A stretch of 64,000 nt of DNA, taken from assembly GCF_000368625.1 (NCBI RefSeq), contig NZ_KB849576.1, positions 977,297 through 1,041,296 on the forward strand, given 5' to 3'. This document shows, piece after piece, positions 19,760 to 28,331 of this stretch. Source of the stretch: Acinetobacter schindleri CIP 107287. GTDB lineage: Bacteria; Pseudomonadota; Gammaproteobacteria; Pseudomonadales; Moraxellaceae. The position numbers were made by a program, and so were the translations under genes. Every line of letters starts with the position of its first letter. The first letter of the stretch is position 1. The notes below the pieces were generated by a model. It saw only the letters and a list, made by a program, of their open reading frames with translations. It was not told the origin of the DNA and searched no databases.

Positions 19760-20071
19760 ATGAATACCGATCTTGAAATCACCACTATGCGTGATTCAGC
19801 TGATCAGGTGGTTGGCATCCTGAAATCTCTTGCAAACACTGACCGTCTCATCATCCTATGTCATCTTTCCCAAGCGGAACTCAACGTTTCCCAAATTGAA
19901 AATCTCACCCACATCCAGCAACCTACACTTTCCCAGCAATTGATGATGTTACGTAAAAGTGATGTGGTCAGTACCCGCCGCGATGGTAAGCAAATTTTCT
20001 ATTCTATTAAAGATCAGAATCTGGTGGTCATCCTGAATACGCTGTATCAATTGTACTGTGCAAAAGCTTAA
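19760..20071 (+). CDS. ArsR-family regulator, candidate persulfide sensor (SqrR/BigR-like)
   Basis: A 103-residue winged-helix regulator (VSQIENLTHIQQPTLSQQLMMLRKSDVVSTRRDGKQIFYSI). It has only two cysteines: Cys34 in LIILCHLSQ and Cys100 in LYQLYCAKA. The spacing of 66 residues and their placing in the second and last helices are those of the paired cysteines of SqrR (41/107) and BigR, which form polysulfide bridges. No metal-site CxC motif is present. The gene lies between cysK and a SulP transporter, a sulfur context that agrees. The persulfide role is inference from these features. Confidence 0.8.
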   Translation: MNTDLEITTMRDSADQVVGILKSLANTDRLIILCHLSQAELNVSQIENLTHIQQPTLSQQLMMLRKSDVVSTRRDGKQIFYSIKDQNLVVILNTLYQLYCAKA

Positions 20072-20109
20072 GCATTTTATCTAGAGTCTAAACATTCCTC
20101 TTAGCACTG

Positions 20110-20141
20110 GAGATGATCTTCAATATGTAGATCATCTCTTT
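20110..20141 (+). terminator. Hairpin after the ArsR gene
   Basis: GAGATGATCT-N9-AGATCATCTC is a perfect 10-bp stem followed by only a short TTTG. It may be a weak terminator or an operator in front of the SulP gene. Confidence 0.55.
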
Positions 20142-20271
20142 GAGACAGAATCATTGCTAAGAACTGGTCAGGTCATTTTTTATATGAGGGTTGATCAAGC
20201 TCCACTTTTATCCATGATTTCTTAGCAGAAAATGTGCATAATATATCTATATTTGTGATTTAGACTTTTAT

Positions 20272-22023
20272 ATGTCCAATTCGAAGCCAAAACTGCTGCA
20301 ATTATTACCGGCCTGGTCATGGTTAAGCCATTATAGTCCGGTTAAATTCAAGTCCGACGTGCTGGCTTCGTTAATTGTGGTTGCCATGCTGGTGCCGCAA
20401 GGTATGGCGTATGCCATGCTGGCTGGATTGCCGCCGATCATGGGGCTATATGCCAGTATCCTGCCTATGATTCTGTACGCTATGCTAGGTAGTAGCAGTA
20501 CCTTGTCGATTGGTCCTGTGGCCATCATTTCCATGATGACCTTCGCCACGCTGAATCCTTTATTTGAAGTCGGTTCACCCGTCTATATCGAAGCAGCAAC
20601 TTTATTGGCGCTGATGGTCGGAATCATTTCCCTATTATTAGGCTTAATGCGTTTTGGTTTTTTGATTCAGCTGATTAGCCATCCGGTAATTCAGAGTTTT
20701 ATTATTGCTTCTGCGCTGCTGATTGCGGTTGGACAGTTTAAGTTTCTGGTCGATGTGCCATTACAAGCCAATAATCTTCAGCAATTTGTGTTTAGCCTGT
20801 TGGAATATCTCCATCTGATTCACTGGCCAAGTCTGGTTTTTGGGCTGCTGTCCATTGGCCTGCTGATCTATCTTCCAAAAATTCTGAAATCCCAGTCTGT
20901 ACAAAGCCGGATTGGATCGACTGATTTTCTGGTGCGTGCTGTACCATTAATGCTAGTCGCTTTAGGTATTTTGGCTGTGGTGTATCTAAATCTGCAAACA
21001 CAAGGGATCAAAACGGTAGGTGCAATTCCTTCCGGATTTCCACCTTTAAGTTTTCCACACTGGAACTGGGATTTAGTGCTCACCTTGCTGCCAGGCGCGA
21101 CCATGATTGCGATGATCAGTTTTGTGGAATCACTGTCTATCGCGCAAGCAACAGCATTACAGCAACGTAGCCAGCTAAACAGTAACCAGGAACTGATTGC
21201 ACTGGGTATTGCCAATATTAGTGCCGGAGTCAGTTCTGCCTTTCCAGTTACTGGTAGCTTGTCACGTACTGTGGTCAACGCAGATGCTGGTGCCAGAACG
21301 CCAATGGCGGGTGTACTGTCTTCCCTGCTGATTATTTTGGTCAGCCTGTTTTTTACTGGTTTCTTTGAAGAGCTGCCACTGGCGATTCTTGCTGCCACGA
21401 TCATTGTATCGATCTGGAAACTGGTTGATTTCCAGCCCTTTATGAACGCTTGGCGCTATTCCAAAGCAGACGGGATTGCCATGTGGGTAACTTTCTTTGG
21501 TGTGGTGCTGATTGATATCTCGACAGGTCTGATTATTGGCATTATTTCCACCTTCGTGCTGATGCTGTGGCGTATTTCCCGTCCGCATATTGCAGTAGTC
21601 GGCCTGATTGAAGGCACCCAGCATTTCCGCAATGTGCAGCGCCATCAGGTGCTGACCTCAGATCAGGTGCTTTCCTTGCGTATTGATGAAAATCTAAGCT
21701 TCTTGAACGCTAATGCCTTTAAGGGCTTTTTGATTAATGCAGTCAGTGGTAAAGACCAGCTTGAGCATGTCATTTTGAACTGTTCCAGTATCAGTGCCAT
21801 TGACCTTAGTGCTCTGGAAATGCTGGAAGATCTGAATACAGAACTGTCCAAACTCAATATTCGTCTACACTTTGCTGAAGTGAAAGGACCAGTCATGGAT
21901 CGCTTACAGGAATCCAAATTGCTTAAACATCTCAGTGGACGGATTTATTTGACGCACTATCAGGCAATTCGGGATCTCTCCCCCGATCTGTTTAATGATC
22001 ACAGTAAAGATTATTCCATTTAA
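20272..22023 (+). CDS. SulP-family anion (sulfate-type) transporter with STAS domain
   Basis: A 583-residue inner-membrane transporter. The N-terminal part has the SulP signature region (VVAMLVPQGMAYAMLAGLPPIMGLYAS) and about ten to fourteen helices; NADAGARTPMAGVLSSLL is typical of the family. Residues about 450-570 form a cytosolic STAS domain (NAVSGKDQLEHVILNCSSISAIDLSALEML). Members carry sulfate, bicarbonate or dicarboxylates; the cysK and ArsR neighbours favour a sulfur oxyanion, but this is inference. The ATG has no strong ribosome site. Confidence 0.9.
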   Translation: MSNSKPKLLQLLPAWSWLSHYSPVKFKSDVLASLIVVAMLVPQGMAYAMLAGLPPIMGLYASILPMILYAMLGSSSTLSIGPVAIISMMTFATLNPLFEVGSPVYIEAATLLALMVGIISLLLGLMRFGFLIQLISHPVIQSFIIASALLIAVGQFKFLVDVPLQANNLQQFVFSLLEYLHLIHWPSLVFGLLSIGLLIYLPKILKSQSVQSRIGSTDFLVRAVPLMLVALGILAVVYLNLQTQGIKTVGAIPSGFPPLSFPHWNWDLVLTLLPGATMIAMISFVESLSIAQATALQQRSQLNSNQELIALGIANISAGVSSAFPVTGSLSRTVVNADAGARTPMAGVLSSLLIILVSLFFTGFFEELPLAILAATIIVSIWKLVDFQPFMNAWRYSKADGIAMWVTFFGVVLIDISTGLIIGIISTFVLMLWRISRPHIAVVGLIEGTQHFRNVQRHQVLTSDQVLSLRIDENLSFLNANAFKGFLINAVSGKDQLEHVILNCSSISAIDLSALEMLEDLNTELSKLNIRLHFAEVKGPVMDRLQESKLLKHLSGRIYLTHYQAIRDLSPDLFNDHSKDYSI

Positions 22024-22333
22024 CTCATTTGACTGTTCCAGGAACAACGTGATTAATTTTGAAGGCATCTCGTAGTATCAGCAAAATTGATCACTTTTTT
22101 AAGAGCATTTCTATAATAAATATATGGTATACATTTTCATCTTAAAATTTTGTCCAAAACCTGATTTCGATTAAATTATAGACAAAAAGTATAGGTGGTT
22201 TTCTATAATTATTATTTATTTTCATAAACTTATATTTAAACTGAAAATATATTTTAAGCACATAGAATTTTAAGTATAAAATAACGCAAATTTTTTCCGC
22301 ATTTAGCCCTCGTAATTTACACAAGGCAACCTT
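22024..22333. other. AT-rich spacer between the SulP gene and sstT
   Basis: These 310 bases contain no convincing gene on either strand; a 60-codon minus frame at 22142-22324 has the composition of random AT-rich sequence. No hairpin with T-run follows the SulP stop. The stretch before 22334 presumably carries the sstT promoter, but no single strong -35/-10 pair stands out. Confidence 0.6.
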
Positions 22334-23530
22334 ATGTTCTCTGCCCTTTCGCGTATGAGTTTAGTCTCCCGAATCATCATTACCATTATACTTGGTATTG
22401 GTGTCGCGCTGGTTTTTCCAGAATATGCGCCCTACCTCAGTCTGCTAGGCGACCTTTTTATTAAAGCTCTTAAATCTGTCGCTCCTGTCCTCGTTTTCAT
22501 TTTAGTTCTAGCTTCCATTGCTAACTTTAAAGTGGGTCAAGGCAACTCCCGTATGCGCCCGATCATGTACATGTATGCGATCGGCATGTTCCTGGCCGCA
22601 GTGAGTGCTGTAATTGCCAGTATCATGTTTCCAAGTACGCTGTTCCTGGACGTCGCTACACAAGGTGACTTACAGCCACCAGGCAGTTTAAGTGAAATCC
22701 TAAAAAATCTGCTGCTTAGCTTTGTTGCGAACCCGGTGGTTGCAATTGCTGAAGCGAACTTTATTGGTATTCTGGCTTGGGCAGTGGCACTGGGTATTGC
22801 ATTCCGTCATGCATCTGAAACCACTAAAACCGTATTAAATGATGCAGCAAATGCCATTAATCATGTGATCCGTCTGGTAATTAGCTTTGCACCTGTCGGT
22901 ATTTTTGGTCTGGTAGCAGTTACTTTTGCCGAAGCGGGTCTGGAAACTTTAGAAAGCTACGGTCATTTGCTGGCAGTATTGCTTGGTACGATGGCCTTCG
23001 TAGCACTGGTAGTGAATCCATTACTGGTTGCACTGGTGACACGTGCCAATCCTTATCCACTAGTCTTTACCTGCTTGCGCGAAAGTGGCATCACTGCATT
23101 CTTTACCCGTAGCTCAGCTGCAAATATTCCGGTAAATCTGGATTTGGCGAAACGCTTAGGTGTGTCTGAATCAACTTCAAGTGTAGCCATTCCACTAGGT
23201 GCAGCCATCAATATGGCGGGTGCATCTGTGACTATTACCGTGTTGTCGCTTGCAGCGGTAAATACGTTAGGCATCCATGTTGATTTAACCACCATGATTA
23301 TTCTGTCTGTGGTTGCAACTGTTTCTGCGTGTGGTGCCTCTGGTGTTGCCGGCGGCTCATTGCTGCTGATTCCAGTTGCATGTGGCCTGTTTGGTATTTC
23401 TTCTGATATCGCAATGCAGGTCGTTGCAATCGGTATGGTGATTAGCGTGTTGCAGGATTCAACTGAAACTGCGCTCAATTCATCAACTGACGTTTTATTT
23501 ACTACAGCTGTAGACCGCGCATCTAATTGA
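22334..23530 (+). CDS. sstT: Serine/threonine:Na+ symporter SstT
   Basis: A 398-residue dicarboxylate/amino-acid:cation symporter (DAACS) protein. SstT is recognised by the start [21 protein letters not shown], the [20 protein letters not shown] segment (the serine-rich re-entrant loop) and [27 protein letters not shown] near the end. It takes up serine and threonine with sodium. Length matches the family. It stands as a single gene with its own upstream spacer. Confidence 0.93.
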   Translation: MFSALSRMSLVSRIIITIILGIGVALVFPEYAPYLSLLGDLFIKALKSVAPVLVFILVLASIANFKVGQGNSRMRPIMYMYAIGMFLAAVSAVIASIMFPSTLFLDVATQGDLQPPGSLSEILKNLLLSFVANPVVAIAEANFIGILAWAVALGIAFRHASETTKTVLNDAANAINHVIRLVISFAPVGIFGLVAVTFAEAGLETLESYGHLLAVLLGTMAFVALVVNPLLVALVTRANPYPLVFTCLRESGITAFFTRSSAANIPVNLDLAKRLGVSESTSSVAIPLGAAINMAGASVTITVLSLAAVNTLGIHVDLTTMIILSVVATVSACGASGVAGGSLLLIPVACGLFGISSDIAMQVVAIGMVISVLQDSTETALNSSTDVLFTTAVDRASN

Positions 23531-23576
23531 TCTTATATTGATAATTCAATATTTTGCCAATAGATGTTGAGTTCTT

Positions 23577-24251
23577 ATGCCATTACAGCGTTTACCCATC
23601 TGGGTTCAACTGGGTGCATTTTTTCTTGCCGTAAATGCCGGCATGATTAATGTACTCGGTCTGGTTACTCTCCTGCACCAATCCGTTTCCCATATGACCG
23701 GCAATATCAGTATGCTGGCCATGGCACTGGTGCAATGGCAGCCTGAACAGATTCTCTATCTGTGCCTGGTTACTGCGTGTTATGTCATTGGCTCAATGTA
23801 TAGCGGTCTTATCTTGGGAAATAGTCACTTTCAGCTAGGCCGCCGTTATGGATATCCGCTCAGTCTGGTGGCTCTTTTTATTATCCTGTGCTGGATCTTG
23901 TTACCATATTTTCCTCATTATGGCTTGCTGTGGGCCTGTGTGGCGATGGGGGTGCAAAATGCCATGGTCAGTCACTATAAAGGCACGATTATCCGCACTA
24001 CGCATTTATCTGGTGTATTAACCGATCTTGGGCTGTCGTTAGGCTATAAGTTGCGTGGACTGGAAGTTGAATCTCGACGGACTATCCTTCATTTACTGAT
24101 CCTGATCGGATTTTTAATTGGCGGTGTTCTTGCCAGCTGTATTTATCCTTATTTAAAATTAAACGCATTCCTGATCCCGGCAGCACTCAGCCTTAGTCTA
24201 AGCCTGATTTACTGGATCATTTATTTACGTTATCGACGCTTACAGCATTAA
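23577..24251 (+). CDS. YoaK family (DUF1275) membrane protein
   Basis: A 224-residue protein with six predicted membrane spans. The family pattern is AVNAGMINVLGLVTLLHQSVSHMTGNISMLA at residues 20-50 and the later MGVQNAMVSHYKGTIIRTTHLSGVLTDLG. The transported substrate or function is unknown. It lies 46 bases after sstT and 16 bases before the next gene, so the three may share transcription. Confidence 0.88.
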   Translation: MPLQRLPIWVQLGAFFLAVNAGMINVLGLVTLLHQSVSHMTGNISMLAMALVQWQPEQILYLCLVTACYVIGSMYSGLILGNSHFQLGRRYGYPLSLVALFIILCWILLPYFPHYGLLWACVAMGVQNAMVSHYKGTIIRTTHLSGVLTDLGLSLGYKLRGLEVESRRTILHLLILIGFLIGGVLASCIYPYLKLNAFLIPAALSLSLSLIYWIIYLRYRRLQH

Positions 24252-24267
24252 TTCTCTGGAAATACTC

Positions 24268-24804
24268 ATGGTTAAAAACGCACTACAGGCACAATTGTTA
24301 AAGGCAGGTCTGGTCGATAATAAGAAAGCAAAAAAATTGTCAAAGCAGGCCATTCATGAAAAGCGCACTGGTGATAGCAGTGAAGCTGAAATCAAGGCGA
24401 AAATTGAACAGGCCAAACAGGAAAAGCTGGCAAAAGATCAGACCATTGAACAAGAGAAAAAGGCAGCACTGCAGGAAAAAGAACTCAAAGCTGCCATTAT
24501 GCAAATGATCAATCAGCATAAAATTCGCGATACTGATGGTGAGATTTCCTATCAGTTTATTGATGATTCTAAAATCAAGAAAGTCTATCTGAATCAGCAA
24601 ATTTATAATGCCCTGGTTGCAGGCAGTTTGGTGATCGCCCGCGAAAATGACAGCTATGCTTTCCTGCCTAAAGCGCTGGCGGATCGTATCAATGCCAAAA
24701 TGGAAGGCTTTATCATTGTGAATAATTCCGAAAAGAATGAACAGACCACCGATGAAGAAGATCCATATGCAGCATATGTGATTCCGGATGACCTGATGTG
24801 GTAA
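24268..24804 (+). CDS. DUF2058 protein (YaiL-like)
   Basis: A 178-residue cytosolic protein. The first 75 residues are a Lys/Glu-rich helical stretch (start MVKNALQAQLLKAGLVDNKKAKKL), a likely coiled coil; the second half is a small folded domain ending in acidic DEEDPYAAYVIPDDLMW. This is the DUF2058/YaiL family, seen as a nucleoprotein/polynucleotide-associated protein in enterobacteria; function is unsettled. A terminator follows directly. Confidence 0.9.
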   Translation: MVKNALQAQLLKAGLVDNKKAKKLSKQAIHEKRTGDSSEAEIKAKIEQAKQEKLAKDQTIEQEKKAALQEKELKAAIMQMINQHKIRDTDGEISYQFIDDSKIKKVYLNQQIYNALVAGSLVIARENDSYAFLPKALADRINAKMEGFIIVNNSEKNEQTTDEEDPYAAYVIPDDLMW

Positions 24805-24818
24805 TCCATGAAAGCCAA

Positions 24819-24844
24819 AAGCTCCCTATTTCGGGAGCTTTTTT
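24819..24844 (+). terminator. Terminator after the DUF2058 gene
   Basis: AAGCTCCC-TATTTC-GGGAGCTT followed by a T-run, 14 bases after the stop. Confidence 0.92.
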
Positions 24845-24878
24845 AAGCACTTTTAACATAATGATTCGAGGCAGACAA

Positions 24879-25526
24879 TCAAACTGGCTGTGCTGTATCA
24901 GCCATCAGCTCCTGAATAAATTGATCAAAACGTTGCCCTTGTGCTGGTGAATGTTCCCAGATGCTACAGCCCAAGTTCTTTGCATCATCAAAGGCTTCAT
25001 CCTCATAAATAATAGTATTCAAAAAATGTGCACCAGGAATGTCTTTGAGCAAATTCTGATTTGCTTCAATTTGCGAGATTTCGATCTGCTGAGGTACACG
25101 CATCAGTATTCCATAGACTTTTAACTGGGTATTGAACTGTGCAACACTGATGGCCAGTTGCAGCATCTCAGTATACATCTCCTGCTCTTCAGCCTCTGCT
25201 GACATAGGAATAATCAGTTTATCTGCTCGCATTAACACCGAGCGCAATGCATAACTATCATGCCCGGCGATATCAATCACGATATCATCATATTGAGTTT
25301 TGACCTGTTCTACACGCCGCATTAACTCATCTGGATGGTCTTTTAAAGAAATATGTTCAAAGCCAAAACCTGTACGATGCAAAGCCACCCATTCAAAATT
25401 CTGCTTGTCGTCATCAGTATCAATATAGAGTGTTCTGGCTTGAAGACGCAGATATTCTGTCAGATTCATCGCCAAGGTACTTTTACCTGACCCTCGTTTC
25501 GGGCTGGTCACCACAAAGATCGTCAT
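24879..25526 (-). CDS. Orphan ParA-like ATPase
   Basis: A 215-residue P-loop ATPase of the ParA/MinD superfamily. The deviant Walker A reads SPKRGSGKSTLAMNL (residues 8-22), with DDDKQNF and the Walker B-like DDIVIDIAGHDSYALR following. There is no ParB-like gene beside it, so it is not part of an evident partition pair. Related orphans place cellular machinery or act in capsule or pilus positioning; the role here is unknown. The ATG lies 35 codons from none of the usual companions, and the gene is flanked by terminators on both sides, so it is monocistronic. Confidence 0.82.
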   Translation of the reverse strand: MTIFVVTSPKRGSGKSTLAMNLTEYLRLQARTLYIDTDDDKQNFEWVALHRTGFGFEHISLKDHPDELMRRVEQVKTQYDDIVIDIAGHDSYALRSVLMRADKLIIPMSAEAEEQEMYTEMLQLAISVAQFNTQLKVYGILMRVPQQIEISQIEANQNLLKDIPGAHFLNTIIYEDEAFDDAKNLGCSIWEHSPAQGQRFDQFIQELMADTAQPV

Positions 25527-25633
25527 GTTATTCCCGCATTTTTAATCAAAAATATTATTAAACACTTAAAATAATTATGGTTTTAAAATGAATGATTTAA
25601 TTTGAAAAGTCAAAACTCATTTTCATTAGACTG

Positions 25634-25657
25634 TAAAAAAGCACCCTCAGATGCTTT
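25634..25657 (-). terminator. Terminator after the lipoprotein gene
   Basis: On the minus strand AAAGCA-TCTGAGGG-TGCTTT is followed by further Ts. Short stem, so moderate strength. Confidence 0.65.
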
Positions 25658-25681
25658 GTTTAAAAAGCTTTCTGACTAAGA

Positions 25682-26461
25682 TCAATTTTGAGTTTTCTGT
25701 CCAATAAACAGAATTGCATCCTGCTGATTGCTGTTCTCGGCCATCATATAAATTGACTGGCTATCAATCTGATTCAGCAATATCCCATCTACTTGCTGTG
25801 CCCCATTCAAACAGTCGGAACTTGCAGAACCTGTTAAGACCAGATGAATATTAAAATATGGTGCATTGTTTTCCGAACTCACTCTTCCTGCAAATGCACA
25901 TTTGTCCTGATCGCCGACAATTCCTGTCACCACTCCGCTACGGTCGATATTGACTGTAGTAATTACATTATTGGTTAAAGTTGTAGTTCGACCGCTATAG
26001 CGCCCTTGCAGGCTGGATATACTGGTATTGTCACGACTGTAATCTCTATTATAAATAAGGTTAAAAGGCCGATTATTGGTATTATTGACATTTCCCTGCA
26101 GGTTCTTTTCCGCCGTATAATGACCATTCAGGGTTACACTAGCAGTTTGATTGAAGGCAAAATTATAGTCGCGAATGTTGGTCGCACTAAAGCGATTGCC
26201 CGATAAAGAAAACTGCCCACGCATGATACCGGTATAACCATTATCTGCTGGCAGTGAATACAATAACCAGAAATTACTGTTTTTCTCGATCACACCCAGA
26301 ATAGAGCGCGGACTCAGATTTTCATCTGTAAAACTGCCGAGATAAACACCTGTCAAGCGGCTTGAGGATGAACCATCTACACCTCTAAAAATATCATCAT
26401 TCCCATCACCGCAGGCATTCAGCGCCAAGGCTAGACCGACAATTGCTAACTGTTTTTGCAT
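25682..26461 (-). CDS. Putative lipoprotein of unknown function
   Basis: A 259-residue protein with a lipoprotein signal: MQKQLAIVGLALALNAC with the lipobox LNAC at about 14-17, followed by an acidic GDGNDD stretch. Asp at the second position after Cys is not present, so outer-membrane sorting is likely in Gram-negatives. The mature part is Asn/Ser/Thr-rich and beta-prone (GVYLGSFTDENLSPRSILG, NNRPFNLIYNRDYSR), with two cysteines that could bridge (DKCAFAG and SSDCLNG). I do not recognise a named family. Confidence 0.8.
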   Translation of the reverse strand: MQKQLAIVGLALALNACGDGNDDIFRGVDGSSSSRLTGVYLGSFTDENLSPRSILGVIEKNSNFWLLYSLPADNGYTGIMRGQFSLSGNRFSATNIRDYNFAFNQTASVTLNGHYTAEKNLQGNVNNTNNRPFNLIYNRDYSRDNTSISSLQGRYSGRTTTLTNNVITTVNIDRSGVVTGIVGDQDKCAFAGRVSSENNAPYFNIHLVLTGSASSDCLNGAQQVDGILLNQIDSQSIYMMAENSNQQDAILFIGQKTQN

Positions 26462-26820
26462 AATTCTACCCTTTGTATTTTTGTAGGAGGGTGATCTTTG
26501 ATGTGCATCTTTGTCATAGCTGGGCTACTTAGAAGCTGATATGAAATGCCGATAAAGTCTCCTGTTCATCTGATGTAATTGACAGTTTTAAATACCTTAC
26601 TGATCCTTTCAACGACTCATAAAGATGTCCGCTGGTTAATCAAATTCTAAATAAGCAGAATCTGCTTCTCTATCTGTTTTTGTATCTTTTTATAAGCATA
26701 ATATTGATGGATCAAAATGCTGTAACGGGACAGATATGTTTTAAAACGTTATTCAAGGTTAATAAATAATTTCTAAGCCTATAAACTGTATGGCATTTTT
26801 ACATTGAAGAGAAAGATCAG
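26462..26820. other. Divergent AT-rich intergenic region
   Basis: 359 bases between the divergent lipoprotein and mscM-like genes. No frame, tRNA or clear inverted repeat was found. GGAGGGT just before 26461 on the minus side is pyrimidine-rich in that direction and not a ribosome site. Promoters for both genes should lie here. Confidence 0.55.
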
Positions 26821-28077
26821 TTGGAACAGTTTAGATTTATTCAGAACATTCAAGATTGGGCAGATCAATACCCTTGGCTGGAAATGCTGTCTTCTTTAAG
26901 CATTGTGATTGCGGTGGCTTTTATCGCCAATCTGTTTGCCAAACAGGTTGTTGTTCGTGGAATTCGTAAACTGATTTCCAAATTACCTTTTGCTAACAAC
27001 ACGATCTTTGCGGAACACAGTGTAATTCGCCGTATTGCCAATATTGTACCCGCCATTGTGATTATGAATGGGATCAGCACGGTTCCACACTTGTCAGATA
27101 AAGTGCAGACCTTTGTACAGATGGGCGCTCAGGCTTTTATTTTCCTGACCATTGCCCTAGCACTGGGTGAATTGCTGAATATTTTTAACCTGATTTATCA
27201 GCGCAATCCCAAATCACGTAATAAACCGATTAAAGGCTATTTGCAGCTGGTGAAGCTGCTGATTTTTATTGTCTGTGGATTAATGATTCTGGGTACCTTC
27301 CTGAAAAAGGATGTATTTACCTTGCTGGCCGGTTTCGGTGCAATGGCTGCCGTGCTGATGCTGGTGTTTCAGAACACGATTCTTTCATTGGTAGCTTCAG
27401 TACAGATTTCTTCTTATGACATGGTGCGTATCGGTGACTGGATTGAAATGCCTTCACTGAATGCGGATGGTGATGTAATTGACATGTCATTACATACCGT
27501 GACCGTGCAAAACTTTGACAAAACCGTTACGACCATTCCAACCAATAAGTTAGTGACGGATACGTTTAAAAACTGGCGAGGAATGCAGGAAGCTGGTGCG
27601 CGTCGTATCAAACGTTCGATTCATATTGATCAAAGCAGCGTGCATTTTATGAGTGAGGAAGAACAGACCAAACTGAAAAACTTTATCCTGCTCGATCATT
27701 ACCTGAATACCAAGACTGAAGAACTGGTCAAATTCAACCAGCAGTTACAGCATAATTCCCAATATAATCAGCGCCGTTTAACCAATTTAGGAACGTTCCG
27801 CGCCTATCTGGAATTTTATCTGCAACAGCATCCGGGTATTACTAAAGACTTTTCTCTGATGGTGCGTCAATTACAGCCGACCAGTGAAGGCTTACCGCTA
27901 GAAATCTATGCCTTTACCAATACCACGGTGTGGACTGAATATGAGAATATTCAGTCTGATATTATGGATCATGTATTGGCAATTATTCCGGAATTTGGCC
28001 TGAAAGTGTATCAGGCACCTTCAGGCAGCGATTTTAAGGAAGTATTTACAGCGCCTGCTTCGCCAATTATTACTTAA
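26821..28077 (+). CDS. mscM: MscS-family mechanosensitive channel (YbdG/MscM-like)
   Basis: A 418-residue inner-membrane channel that opens on osmotic downshock. It has about five N-terminal spans and the MscS pore/beta region LLAGFGAMAAVLMLVFQNTILSLVASVQIS, then GDWIEMP, TVTVQNFDKTVTTIPTNKLV and FKNWRGMQEAGARRIKRSI, all close to E. coli YbdG. The C-terminal LMVRQLQPTSEGLPLEIYAFTN is also shared. The start is a TTG with AAGAGA upstream, as the frame has no suitable ATG before the first helix. A terminator follows. Confidence 0.9.
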   Translation: MEQFRFIQNIQDWADQYPWLEMLSSLSIVIAVAFIANLFAKQVVVRGIRKLISKLPFANNTIFAEHSVIRRIANIVPAIVIMNGISTVPHLSDKVQTFVQMGAQAFIFLTIALALGELLNIFNLIYQRNPKSRNKPIKGYLQLVKLLIFIVCGLMILGTFLKKDVFTLLAGFGAMAAVLMLVFQNTILSLVASVQISSYDMVRIGDWIEMPSLNADGDVIDMSLHTVTVQNFDKTVTTIPTNKLVTDTFKNWRGMQEAGARRIKRSIHIDQSSVHFMSEEEQTKLKNFILLDHYLNTKTEELVKFNQQLQHNSQYNQRRLTNLGTFRAYLEFYLQQHPGITKDFSLMVRQLQPTSEGLPLEIYAFTNTTVWTEYENIQSDIMDHVLAIIPEFGLKVYQAPSGSDFKEVFTAPASPIIT

Positions 28078-28095
28078 TTTAAACGCAGTTACTCC

Positions 28096-28130
28096 AAGCC
28101 TGAAATGATACGTCATCTCAGGCTTTTTTT
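28096..28130 (+). terminator. Terminator after the mscM-like gene
   Basis: AAGCCTGA-N14-TCAGGCTT followed by seven Ts on the plus strand. Confidence 0.9.
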
Positions 28131-28331
28131 ATTGATATAGCTATGCAATTTCATCGATGTTTTTTTAAATTTTTTATTTACCTGAAATCAACTTTTCTAG
28201 GTTTTAAACTTTGCAACCTAAAGTTTGATTTAGTTAATCATTTTGTGGCAATTTCACCTTAATTCAGCCTTATAAAAACAGAATCCTTTATAATCCGTGA
28301 AAAGCAAAATGCATGAGAAAAGAGCACACTA

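Noticed and set aside
20868..21404. 178-codon open frame opposite the SulP gene
   Set aside because: It mirrors the codon pattern of the real gene on the other strand and has no ribosome site or family resemblance.
22142..22324. 60-codon frame in the AT-rich spacer before sstT
   Set aside because: No ribosome site and amino-acid make-up typical of random AT-rich DNA.
23053..23478. 141-codon open frame opposite sstT
   Set aside because: Antisense shadow of a well-recognised transporter gene; composition is Thr/Ile-rich as expected from the reverse strand.
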